Both the position numbers and the translations under genes were made by a program. A stretch of DNA of 64,000 bases. Source: CALESS01 sp041741455. GTDB lineage: Bacteria > Chloroflexota > Anaerolineae > Anaerolineales > Anaerolineaceae. Under the pieces are notes generated by a model, which searched no databases, was not told the DNA's origin, and saw nothing but the letters and a program-made list of their open reading frames with translations. The stretch lies in assembly GCA_041741455.1 (NCBI GenBank), contig JBGSJZ010000099.1, positions 124,001-188,000 on the forward strand. Direction: 5' to 3'. Shown here piece by piece: positions 7,526 to 15,626 of the stretch; positions within the stretch are counted from its first letter, which is position 1, and the number at the start of each line of letters is the position of its first letter.

Positions 7526-8335
7526 TTAATCCAACGGTTGGCAATGCGGGCAAATAAATGAGGTTGTGGAACCCGTCTTGATTTTCTGAATGGGCGACTG
7601 GCAGACCGGGCAAGGTTGATTTTCCTTGTAACCGATCAGAATGTGATCCATGGTAAAGCCACCAGGTTGGCCATGAATGGTTTGTTCGTAAAACGCACCA
7701 CCCAATTCCAGCGCGGGTTGCAGACCCTGGCGAATGGCTGCGTGTAATTTGCTGATTTCTTCCGAGGTTAGCGTTGAAATTGGGCGGAGGGGATGTAAAT
7801 GCGCCAGGAAGAGAATATCGTGAATGTAGGCATTACCAATCCCAGCCAGGTTTTTTTGGTCCAGTAGATAAGCTTTTACACGGCCTCTCAGACCGGTGAT
7901 CCGTTCGGTAAATTCCGCCTCAGACAGATCAAGGACGTTTGGACCGAGGTTGGCAGTCAGGGAGTGGCTCATTAATTTATCAGATGGAACATAATGAAGG
8001 TAGCCGAACCACCAAAAGTTGACCGCCAGTGCTTCACCACCCTTCAAGAAGACCACAAAGCGATATTTTGCTGGCAAAGTTTGCGGGGTGCAGACCGTGA
8101 TTTCGCCGCCCATGCCAAGGTTCACCAGCAAGAACCCGCGGTCGGTTTCAATAAAAATCCACTTACCCCGATTCGAAACTTGCAGGACAGTTGCATCAGT
8201 AAGCCTGGAACGAAATTCCTCTGGAGTGGTGTTTAATGATTTTGGTTGAATGATTTCAAATTTGGAAAATTTTTTACCGGGGAGAAAAACCTGCAATTCA
8301 CGGGCGCGGGATGAAATTTCGGGTAGTTCTGGCAT
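7526..8335 (-). CDS. Fpg/Nei-family DNA glycosylase, divergent
   Basis: A 269-residue homologue of formamidopyrimidine-DNA glycosylase / endonuclease VIII. It keeps the N-terminal M-P-E-L-P-E (catalytic Pro2/Glu3), the lysine of N-R-G-K-W, N-L-G-M-G-G, the helix-two-turn-helix (L-L-D-Q-K-N-L-A-G-I-G-N-A-Y) and a C-terminal zinc finger (C-P-V-C ... C-P-H-C-Q). Two conserved features are altered. The R-R-F-G segment that inserts into DNA reads W-W-F-G, and the zinc-finger arginine near the final cysteines is threonine (G-S-T-T-S-F-I-C). Base excision is likely, but specificity probably differs from standard MutM. GAGGT lies 10 bases before the start. I withhold mutM because of these changes. 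Confidence 0.82.
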   Translation of the reverse strand: MPELPEISSRARELQVFLPGKKFSKFEIIQPKSLNTTPEEFRSRLTDATVLQVSNRGKWIFIETDRGFLLVNLGMGGEITVCTPQTLPAKYRFVVFLKGGEALAVNFWWFGYLHYVPSDKLMSHSLTANLGPNVLDLSEAEFTERITGLRGRVKAYLLDQKNLAGIGNAYIHDILFLAHLHPLRPISTLTSEEISKLHAAIRQGLQPALELGGAFYEQTIHGQPGGFTMDHILIGYKENQPCPVCQSPIQKIKTGSTTSFICPHCQPLD

Positions 8336-8379
8336 TATTTATATACCTCAACGAGGAAGTTGGTTCGATTCTATCACGG

Positions 8380-9810
8380 TCAATGTTGGATGAGCGGAAG
8401 ATAGATTTTTTGTGGTAAAGCCGCCGGAAAACCAAAAGTGCAGAAAAGCCAATCAAAACCCACCAGGGCATCCAGCCGACCAACACCGGTGTCATTATCC
8501 AATCCGGATGGAAATAAATCATGAGTTGCAGCCAGCAATGCCTCTCGCTGTTGATCTAGCGTAAGTGTGGGGTATGCCTGGAGGATCAACGCTAACAATC
8601 CGGCTGCGTGCGGGGCGGAAAATGATGTGCCGGAGAAAGATCCAAATAGACTATAGCGCTCTGCTGAATTGATATTAACACCAGGGGCAACCAGATTGGG
8701 GTAGATGGCGTTAGGAGTGCAATTGGATGGTCCCCTGCTACTGGATGGCGCGATCAGATCAGAGGAATCCACGCTGCCCACAGAAAAGGCTTCTGGAAGA
8801 TTGGCAGGGCTGGCATTGGAGGATGCCGTTGGTCCAAGATTTCCAGCTGCAAAGATGGGCAGGATCCCAGCAGCGACTAGGACTTGAAGATCAGGCTGGA
8901 ATTCAGGATTACATCCTGGAACAAATCCTCCCCAGGAATTATTCAAAACATTAGGCGCATCTGGAGTGGCAGGGTTTTGATCCGGGTCCAATATCCATTG
9001 AAATGCTGAATGAATAGCGCTGGTGGTTGCCTTGCCAGTATCATTGAAGATTTTGGCAGATATCCAACGTGCCCCCGGCGCAATACCAATGGCTGTACCA
9101 CCTGCTGATCCGCCAACCATCACACCCATCACACCTGTCCCATGACCAAATGGATCATAAGGGGTGGAATGTTGCTGGTATGGATCAAACCAGCTATTTG
9201 TTCCGCCTCGCCAGCGGATGAATAAATCAGGGTGGGTGTAATCTACACCGGTATCCAGGCTGGCGACAACCACACCGAAACCATCCCAGCCCTGGTCCCA
9301 GATGGCATCTACTTTGATCTGGGAAAGATTGGGTTCGATGGTCGAATTGACAAACGCTACCGGAGCATCAAAAACAGTGTCTGGTGTTATGGAAAGGACC
9401 GAGGAAAAAAGAGAGAGTTGTTTGATTACATCGGGGGTAGATTGAAGGGCAAAAGCATTAATTGACCAGTAGAAAGTGGGAGCGCTCGAAGATCCTTGTC
9501 GTTGCTTTTCGTATAGCCATGTTCGAAATGGGAGCTGGCTTGAGAGTGCAGTGGATTGCAAACGCAAGATCAGCTCTTCTTGCCGGCTTGCCCGGCTAGT
9601 GGTAGGGAGATTTTCTAAATCAGCGGTTGGTTTGAGACGGACGATGACCGAAATCAAATCGGTGGAGGAGGCATTATCCAATTGTTGCTGAAGATCAATG
9701 GAGATTAGTGGGGTTTCTATTCCAGATTGCGGCTGAGGTAAAGTGACAGCTCCCAATTGAAATGGGAACAATACGATCAAAACGATAAACACCCACCGCC
9801 GGAAACCCAT
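8380..9810 (-). CDS. secreted S8 (subtilisin-like) serine protease
   Basis: A 476-residue subtilase. The start at 9810 gives a clean signal peptide (M-G-F-R-R-W then a hydrophobic stretch to residue ~22) and has G/A-rich Shine-Dalgarno matches upstream (GGGAGG, GAAGG); the open frame continues 20 codons further up. A propeptide-like I9 segment follows (residues ~50-150). The catalytic triad is visible: Asp186 (S-L-D-T-G-V-D), His223 (G-H-G-T-G) and Ser396 (S-G-T-S-F-S-A-P), with the oxyanion Asn in L-N-N-S-W-G-G. The C-terminus ends K-I-Y-L-P-L-I-Q-H, the pattern shared with two other exported proteins here. As the last gene of the secreted operon it could process the surface proteins; that role is inference. 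Confidence 0.9.
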   Translation of the reverse strand: MGFRRWVFIVLIVLFPFQLGAVTLPQPQSGIETPLISIDLQQQLDNASSTDLISVIVRLKPTADLENLPTTSRASRQEELILRLQSTALSSQLPFRTWLYEKQRQGSSSAPTFYWSINAFALQSTPDVIKQLSLFSSVLSITPDTVFDAPVAFVNSTIEPNLSQIKVDAIWDQGWDGFGVVVASLDTGVDYTHPDLFIRWRGGTNSWFDPYQQHSTPYDPFGHGTGVMGVMVGGSAGGTAIGIAPGARWISAKIFNDTGKATTSAIHSAFQWILDPDQNPATPDAPNVLNNSWGGFVPGCNPEFQPDLQVLVAAGILPIFAAGNLGPTASSNASPANLPEAFSVGSVDSSDLIAPSSSRGPSNCTPNAIYPNLVAPGVNINSAERYSLFGSFSGTSFSAPHAAGLLALILQAYPTLTLDQQREALLAATHDLFPSGLDNDTGVGRLDALVGFDWLFCTFGFPAALPQKIYLPLIQH

Positions 9811-9834
9811 CCCAGACCTTCCCTCCCAAGAAAT

Positions 9835-9858
9835 ACCGCCGATAGAAAATCCGGCGGT
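9835..9858 (-). other. hairpin upstream of the subtilisin gene
   Basis: ACCGCCG (9835-9841) pairs with CGGCGGT (9852-9858) around a 10-base loop. On the minus strand it is followed by ATTTCTT and then the subtilisin ribosome binding site, so it may attenuate readthrough from the upstream gene. Confidence 0.5.
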
Positions 9859-9887
9859 GATTGCAAGCAAACCCGAGTATGTGAGTC

Positions 9888-10337
9888 CTATTGGACTTTC
9901 ACATTTTCAATGAGAAGGTCACCAATTTGGACATCAATCACACTGCCGGGGCGCAACGCATTTTTGGTGTTGTAATACAACATCCAATAGGTACGACCAA
10001 CCTCATGTTCGATTTTATGAGTCATCGTCGTTTCTGTGGATACTTTCAGACCATTCGAAGCGATCAGGACCGGGTTATTGGTGCCATCCATCATTGTAGC
10101 CATTGCAGTCTCATTGCTGATCACTGTATATCGGATATCCACCAACCCACCATCGGCGGTCATAGCTACCTGGGTGAAGTGGATGCCATAGCGGGATTCA
10201 ACTTCAGCTTGAGGAATTTCATTGATGTAATTACCAGAAGGTTGTAACACTCGGAAAAGGGCAAATCCACCCAGACCCAGAGATGCAACGAACATTAGGA
10301 CAATGGCGTACAAGATACTGCTTTTCGCTTTTTTCAT
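9888..10337 (-). CDS. small membrane-anchored extracytoplasmic protein of unknown function
   Basis: 149 residues. The N-terminus M-K-K-A-K-S-S is followed by one hydrophobic segment (residues ~7-30) that can be a signal anchor. The remaining ~115 residues are soluble and beta-rich in appearance (Y-G-I-H-F-T-Q-V-A-M-T-A-D-G-G, then Y-W-M-L-Y-Y-N). There are no cysteines and no copper motif. I do not recognise the family. The start at 10337 is chosen because GAGGAG lies 10 bases upstream; a GTG at 10355 would overlap that site. It lies between the multicopper-oxidase-like genes and the subtilisin gene on the same strand, so a structural or accessory role in the same extracellular assembly is plausible. 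Confidence 0.7.
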   Translation of the reverse strand: MKKAKSSILYAIVLMFVASLGLGGFALFRVLQPSGNYINEIPQAEVESRYGIHFTQVAMTADGGLVDIRYTVISNETAMATMMDGTNNPVLIASNGLKVSTETTMTHKIEHEVGRTYWMLYYNTKNALRPGSVIDVQIGDLLIENVKVQ

Positions 10338-10366
10338 TGTGTTTTTTCTCCTCACGAAGTAGAGGG

Positions 10367-10400
10367 GATCTGGCAGGCGGGTGAGCCCGCCTGCCAGATC
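10367..10400 (-). other. very stable intercistronic hairpin
   Basis: A perfect 15-bp GC-rich stem (10367-10381 with 10386-10400) with a TGAG loop, 13 bases after the stop of the 826-residue gene. No T-run follows on the minus strand, so it looks more like an mRNA stabiliser or processing site than a full terminator. It could lower expression of the two downstream genes. Confidence 0.75.
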
Positions 10401-10412
10401 GTTGGTTTTAAT

Positions 10413-12893
10413 TTAGCGCCGGATCATCGGGATATACAGGATGGTTCCAGGTGCGCTGGGGGTGACAAAGACTGTCAAACTCGTTACTCCACTCCAATTT
10501 CCTGAGCTATCCAGAGCCCTGAGAGAGATGATGTTCAGGCCTGGTTGCAAGTCTACCACTGGAATGGCTGCTGCGAAGTTCAGACTGGTGCGTAGGTTGA
10601 AGGCGCTGCCAGCTTCGGGAACAACCGCTGTTGCCAATCCCTGACCAGGGTCATTGCCATTGAGGAAGTACTCAACCAGGGTGATGTTAGACAGCAGATC
10701 CGGATCGATGACTGTGCCGGTCAGAATTACCTCGGTCACAGAAGGCGCCATGGGGGCAGCAGCAGGTGCCAAGATGCCGAGATCCACAATTTGGGGAGTT
10801 ACTTGCAGGTTGAAGAAGGTCGGTGCCAGGGTATCTACGATACCCTTCTCAACCCAAATGGTAAGGGGCACATAAGGACCCCAGTTTCCGGCTGCATCCT
10901 TGCCGTGGACGTAGAGGGTATGGTTTCCTTGAGCTAATAGGTTCATGTTGACCAGCGAAATGTTGGCGAACACAACCTCATTCACCGTGTTGAATACACC
11001 ATCTTTAGCCATCAGTGGGAAGCCAGTACCGTCAGCACCTTGTAAGTCGAAGAACATTTCAGCGCGGATGATGTTGGAGTTGACACTTGCAGAGAGTACA
11101 TCGGTGAGAGTGGCTTCCAAACGTAGATTGGTGTGCAAACTAATATCGAAGGTGCTAGCCGGAACGGTCACCAGGCCTGAAGTCTGTGGGCCGGTATAGT
11201 CGAGAGGCAAGTTTAGGGTAGAGAATGCGCCCCAATTGCCGGTGACATCCTGACTGTGAATGCTTAAGGTGTTGATTCCTTCCGGCAAACCAGCCAAATC
11301 GACAGTGGTTAAGCTGCCGTACAGGCTGGCGATCCACGGATTGCCAGTGGAGACCACGGTAGTCATTGGAATCCCCGTGCCATCTGGTCCAGCGGGGCCG
11401 ATGAAGTATTCGGCTGCCAGTATGGTGGATAGTCCGGTGCTTGAGTCATCGGCTGTTCCCCAGATTTGTACCGGTACCGTTCCATTGGTGGGGGCAGGAG
11501 AAAGGCTGAGACCATTGGTAAGCGGACCGGTTGCATCAACCGAGAAAACGACTGAAGCGAGCGGACCCCAACTCAGGGTATCTTCCTGGCCGCGTACATA
11601 AAGGATGTGCTGACCGGGGCCAAGTGCAAATGGAGCCAGGTCGATGCCAAATGAGATGGTATTGGTAATAGATGGTACGGGGAATAGAACCTGAACCCCT
11701 AAACCAACTGTTTCTGCACCATCAATAAAATACTCCAGGCCAATCACGTTTTGACCGCCAGTCAGTGAATCCGTAATCGTGGTTGTTGCTGTCAACAGGT
11801 TACCAGCCAGGGATGTGGAGAGTGATGACACCATCGGACCGTTGGCCGGTGGTAAGGCACCCGGGATGCTCAGGAAGGTGAAGATGCCGCCAAAGGCAAC
11901 CTCACCGGAGGGCAGTGAGAGATTGTTGTTGTGGTTGAAACTCGCGTCATAAAGGGCGAATTTTTGTCCTCCAAGTGCACTATTCGGGATAGTGGCAATG
12001 ACATCCATGGATTCACCGGCTGCCATCGTTTCTGCAACAGCCAAATGGGGGTCATTCAATAGATTTCCATCTTTTGCGATAACTTTCTGGTGCATACCCA
12101 GGATGCCCAAAGTGCGGTGTTGAATACCGGCATTGACGTAGCGCAGGAGCACCCGGCTGCCAGGAGCAGTGACAATTTCCGCAGTACTCGGGAAAGATTG
12201 TCCATTGAGCAGCCAATAACTGGGATTGAAATCGATCATGTTGAAATTGACCGGATCGGCATTCAAAGCCGGGTCAATTTCGCTAACCAACACCAAAGCT
12301 TCGTCATCATAGACTGTTGCAGGGTCGGTATAGGCTTGACCGGCAACAGCGGGGTGGATGATCAATGCGCCATACAACCCCAGGGCTACCTGACGCGTGC
12401 CATCGGCATTGGCAGGGAAACCGGCTTCATAGATGTAAGTGCCGGGTCTGTCAGCTGTAAAAGTAAAGGTCTGGCTGGAACCTGCAGCAACTTCGGTCAG
12501 CATATCCGGGGAAGCAACGAAGCCAGGAATATTGAAGGCAGTTGCCTCACTCAAATCATTATGGAGGGTAATGTTGAGGATATCACCCTGGTTGGCAACA
12601 ATGGTCGGACCACCAGGGGCGGTCAGCACATCGGCTGCGCCGGTAGCATAGCCCAATACTGGTAATGGATCAACCAGACCCGGCAGGGTTATTGTTCCTG
12701 CTTTAGCATACAAATCGCAGGGTACTGTTGAGCAATCCAGACCGGTGACAGCCAGTGCCAGTTTGGATGCAGGCAGGGCAACCGCCTGGCTGGAATCTGC
12801 CAATGCACTGGAAAGCGCACCTGGCAGGCCTACCATCAACCCGGCAATAAGCAGGACCAACAAGAGTTTTGAAAGAGTTTTCATGGTTTTCAT
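10413..12893 (-). CDS. secreted multicopper-oxidase-like protein without copper ligands, with Ig-like repeats
   Basis: 826 residues with a signal peptide (M-K-T-M-K-T-L-S-K-L then a hydrophobic stretch ending A-L-A at ~32). Residues ~60-345 follow the two cupredoxin domains of its neighbours, including N-G-Q-S-F-P near the domain junction. Every copper position is lost: the H-x-H-G site reads F-N-I-P-G, and the H-C-H site reads Y-E-A-G-F. Residues ~350-815 hold about four Ig-like repeats with recurring A-E-Y-F-I and T-G-N-W-G motifs. It ends T-I-L-Y-I-P-M-I-R-R. A scaffold or binding subunit for the two upstream copper proteins is the simplest reading. The start has GGAG about 9 bases upstream. 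Third of three adjacent paralogues. Confidence 0.8.
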   Translation of the reverse strand: MKTMKTLSKLLLVLLIAGLMVGLPGALSSALADSSQAVALPASKLALAVTGLDCSTVPCDLYAKAGTITLPGLVDPLPVLGYATGAADVLTAPGGPTIVANQGDILNITLHNDLSEATAFNIPGFVASPDMLTEVAAGSSQTFTFTADRPGTYIYEAGFPANADGTRQVALGLYGALIIHPAVAGQAYTDPATVYDDEALVLVSEIDPALNADPVNFNMIDFNPSYWLLNGQSFPSTAEIVTAPGSRVLLRYVNAGIQHRTLGILGMHQKVIAKDGNLLNDPHLAVAETMAAGESMDVIATIPNSALGGQKFALYDASFNHNNNLSLPSGEVAFGGIFTFLSIPGALPPANGPMVSSLSTSLAGNLLTATTTITDSLTGGQNVIGLEYFIDGAETVGLGVQVLFPVPSITNTISFGIDLAPFALGPGQHILYVRGQEDTLSWGPLASVVFSVDATGPLTNGLSLSPAPTNGTVPVQIWGTADDSSTGLSTILAAEYFIGPAGPDGTGIPMTTVVSTGNPWIASLYGSLTTVDLAGLPEGINTLSIHSQDVTGNWGAFSTLNLPLDYTGPQTSGLVTVPASTFDISLHTNLRLEATLTDVLSASVNSNIIRAEMFFDLQGADGTGFPLMAKDGVFNTVNEVVFANISLVNMNLLAQGNHTLYVHGKDAAGNWGPYVPLTIWVEKGIVDTLAPTFFNLQVTPQIVDLGILAPAAAPMAPSVTEVILTGTVIDPDLLSNITLVEYFLNGNDPGQGLATAVVPEAGSAFNLRTSLNFAAAIPVVDLQPGLNIISLRALDSSGNWSGVTSLTVFVTPSAPGTILYIPMIRR

Positions 12894-12914
12894 TTTTTTC
12901 TCTCCGCCTTTCGG

Positions 12915-14228
12915 TTAGGGGCAGTTATTGGGCTGCGGCGGGTCGATGCGGGTGAAAGTAAGTTGACCGCTCATCGTCAGGCCCCAGGCTGTGATTTGCT
13001 GGAGGGCGTGGTTGTGGGCGACATGATAGTATTCACCGCACTGGTTGAAGGTGATGGTGCCTGGGGGAAGGGGATCGTTGGAACCCAAGTACGGGCTGCC
13101 ACTGTAATATTGCCCGGTCACCAGGTTAAGGTCGATTGGGAGTGGGACTGGGACTGGATTGGTAACCTCATCATAGCCTTCAACATCCTGCCAGACAAAA
13201 GTAGTATCCCAAATTTGACCAGGGCCAACCGGAATGGAGAATTTATCGTAACTCTGGTCAGTGAGCTCATCACCCAGTGGGCGGCCATCCCGACCAATGA
13301 TTCGGACGTTGTTGCCATGCGGGTGGAAGGGTAGCAGGGTGCGGCCAAACCCAGCATAACGAACCAATGCCGGTAAAGGATTAGAAGCATCATTGACGGA
13401 GATATGCACCAGCGAGCTGTATGGCTGCGCAGGCAGCCAGGCAGCAAAGTTCGGAGCGACAGTATCCGGGAATGAGCGGCCGTTTATCATGAAGTAGCGA
13501 GGCAGGTACGTGTTGAGGTCAGGAGTGAGACCCTGCTCGACAGCAGTGTGAACTACCGGATCAATTTCCGAGAGGATCATCGCAAATTCGGACCCAGGTT
13601 TGTATTGAGTATCGGTCTTATTGTATGCATACGTTTCTGTTGCGGTGTTCATGGAAGGGCGTACAACCAGTAAACCAAACAGTCCCATTTGCACCTGAAC
13701 GGCGGGGTTCGTGCCGGACTCGTATTGGAAAGTGCCGGGTTCAGAGGCAACAAAGGTGTAGGTCATAGAGCCACCATTGGCCGAAGCCACAGGCGCCATG
13801 GACAACAATATTGGATCCATTGGATTTGATAGATCTAACACAGGTTGCGAGGGGATGCCGTTTGCAAGGACATTTACTTGTCCGGGGAATATGATGGAGA
13901 CATCCTGCGGCAGCGTGTTATTGAGAACAATGGTTACCGTTTCGCCTTGATTGACGCATAGAATTGGACCAGGGTATTGGAAGGGTGAGTCACCCTCCGA
14001 GAAACCCCACATAAAGATCGTGTTACCATCCGGGATGCTGATCGTACCGGTTTTTGTGGTCAAGGTGAAGGTAGAGCTAGGGTTGCTGGTGCAAACCAGA
14101 CTGGAATCAGATGGAGAGGCAGCCATTACGCGTGAGAGCGATGCGGCTGGCAACAATCCAACCACCAGAATGGTCAGCGCCAGTACCAGTTTTTTACCCA
14201 CCTTTTGGAAGAAGGTTCGCAAGTTCAT
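12915..14228 (-). CDS. secreted two-domain multicopper-oxidase-like protein carrying only domain-2 copper ligands
   Basis: 437 residues with a Sec-type signal peptide (ending near V-M-A-A). The start at 14228 is set by AAGGAG 10 bases upstream. Two cupredoxin domains are present. Domain 1 has no ligands: the H-x-H-G position reads I-I-F-P-G, and the H-C-H position reads Y-E-S-G. Domain 2 has them: F-H-P-H-G-N-N, and near the C-terminus C-G-E-Y-Y-H-V-A-H-N-H-A-L. This is the opposite of the neighbour at 14252-15598. In two-domain multicopper oxidases the trinuclear centre sits between domain 1 of one subunit and domain 2 of another, so the two proteins could form one active centre together; that is inference. 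Substrate unknown (phenolic, Fe, Mn and Cu oxidation are all possible). Confidence 0.82.
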   Translation of the reverse strand: MNLRTFFQKVGKKLVLALTILVVGLLPAASLSRVMAASPSDSSLVCTSNPSSTFTLTTKTGTISIPDGNTIFMWGFSEGDSPFQYPGPILCVNQGETVTIVLNNTLPQDVSIIFPGQVNVLANGIPSQPVLDLSNPMDPILLSMAPVASANGGSMTYTFVASEPGTFQYESGTNPAVQVQMGLFGLLVVRPSMNTATETYAYNKTDTQYKPGSEFAMILSEIDPVVHTAVEQGLTPDLNTYLPRYFMINGRSFPDTVAPNFAAWLPAQPYSSLVHISVNDASNPLPALVRYAGFGRTLLPFHPHGNNVRIIGRDGRPLGDELTDQSYDKFSIPVGPGQIWDTTFVWQDVEGYDEVTNPVPVPLPIDLNLVTGQYYSGSPYLGSNDPLPPGTITFNQCGEYYHVAHNHALQQITAWGLTMSGQLTFTRIDPPQPNNCP

Positions 14229-14251
14229 TTTATTACTTCTCCTTGTTAGCA

Positions 14252-15598
14252 TTAGGCTAGCGGGTTGGTATGAGGCTCATCCTGAGGAAGGAGTGTGCCT
14301 GAAGGGACGACTTGAATTTGAGCCATCTGACCACCATAACCAGCACCACCGCCATTGGATTGATGACCCGAATTGCGGTTGTAGAGCATGTAGGTGCCGG
14401 GTGTGGTCGGAGCGGTGAAAATTGCTTCCACGCTTTCTCCCGGGCCGATGGAGATGGTATTGGTTTCAAAACTTAAGTCAGCTCCGGTGCGACCTGCCAC
14501 AGTCAGACCACGCAAAATGGTGGCATCTTTGGCAATGACGCGCAAGCGCAGGCCGGAAACAGTCATAGATTGGAAGGTGTAGCCCAGGTTGGCAAACCGC
14601 AGTAGAACTTTTTCGCCGGGTTCGCACATAAATACTGAGCTAACCGGTTGATACTGTAATTCAGCGTGCCCGGTGGGAGGGATCAAATCCCCGGTTGCAT
14701 CCATGCCACCGCCTGAGCCTACCAGAGTATCAGGATAGCTACGGCCATTAACTAGAAGGAAGTCGGGTTTGTAGTCTGTCCACTCAGGAAGCTGAATGTG
14801 AGAGTCGCACCAATGGGAGAATGCCCAAACTTCGGTGAGCATGACGACAAACTCACGATCATAAGCGGTGGATCCGTCTCCATCATTGTATGCATACTTT
14901 CCAGCAGGGACGAAATCGGTACCCTGATTTTGGATAGGGCGGATGAAGACTGGGCCAGTCATACCCATGTGGACATGTTCAGTATCTTCAAAGTGACAGT
15001 GGTACATATACATGCCGGGGTCGCGTGGTCGGTAGACGTATGACAAATTACGGCCAATCGGCACGGCGACTGAAGAAGCTGGCTCACCATCATACATTGG
15101 GATGGCGTTTTTAAACCCATGGAAGTGAACCGTATGGGCATCAATCAAATCCGGGCGGAGCGCCAGCCCCAGGTTATAAAGGGTCAGGAAAGTTTCCTGC
15201 TGTTCATCCATCACCAGCAAGGGTGCTGTAATTTGGGCTTTTTCTTTTTGTGCGAAGATTAAATCCATCTGGTTGGTTTGATGGAGGGTGGTTACATCGC
15301 GAAAGCCGAAGGTGTAAACGTTGAATGGTGCTGGCGCTAAATCATCAGGCCAGTAGGGAAGGGCTGGCAAAGGAGGAACTTGGGGCGAGGTTGCGGGGAG
15401 ATACGCCCAACCATCCGTGGCTGCCAGGGCATAATCCCGGCCATGTATCCAACCGGGTGGGGGAGTCTGGGCGGAAACCACATCCGGCCGCAGGACATTC
15501 CGGAGGAGAGACCCCCCGGCCAGGGCGGCGGCGAAGCCGCCGCCCAGCTTGAGGAAGTCACGCCGGTTAACTTGGTGAGATTTATTTTCGTTAGTCAT
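14252..15598 (-). CDS. Tat-exported two-domain multicopper-oxidase-like protein carrying domain-1 copper ligands
   Basis: 448 residues with a twin-arginine signal (N-R-R-D-F-L-K-L-G-G-G, residues 11-21), the usual route for a folded metalloenzyme. Domain 1 has a complete set: H158-F-H160-G, then H200-C201-H202 with H208 and M213 (H-C-H-x5-H-x4-M), which supplies a type 1 copper and half of a type 2/3 site. Domain 2 keeps the fold (N-G-R-S-Y-P-D-T, F-A-N-L-G) but lacks the His motifs: the H-x-H-G position reads S-M-T-V-S-G, and the terminal one reads Y-M-L-Y-N-R-N. GGAG lies about 10 bases before the ATG. It is first of three adjacent paralogues, 23 bases before the complementary protein ending at 12915. 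Confidence 0.87.
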   Translation of the reverse strand: MTNENKSHQVNRRDFLKLGGGFAAALAGGSLLRNVLRPDVVSAQTPPPGWIHGRDYALAATDGWAYLPATSPQVPPLPALPYWPDDLAPAPFNVYTFGFRDVTTLHQTNQMDLIFAQKEKAQITAPLLVMDEQQETFLTLYNLGLALRPDLIDAHTVHFHGFKNAIPMYDGEPASSVAVPIGRNLSYVYRPRDPGMYMYHCHFEDTEHVHMGMTGPVFIRPIQNQGTDFVPAGKYAYNDGDGSTAYDREFVVMLTEVWAFSHWCDSHIQLPEWTDYKPDFLLVNGRSYPDTLVGSGGGMDATGDLIPPTGHAELQYQPVSSVFMCEPGEKVLLRFANLGYTFQSMTVSGLRLRVIAKDATILRGLTVAGRTGADLSFETNTISIGPGESVEAIFTAPTTPGTYMLYNRNSGHQSNGGGAGYGGQMAQIQVVPSGTLLPQDEPHTNPLA

Positions 15599-15626
15599 TG
15601 TATTTTTTCTCCGTCTTTAGTTCCGG

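Noticed and set aside
12090..12665. Plus-strand open frame of 191 codons inside the multicopper-oxidase-like gene
   Set aside because: Shadow frame opposite a well-supported secreted protein; composition is not protein-like.
12915..15598. The two complementary multicopper-oxidase genes as one gene broken by a frameshift
   Set aside because: Each encodes two complete cupredoxin domains with its own signal peptide (Tat and Sec) and ribosome binding site, so they are separate genes.
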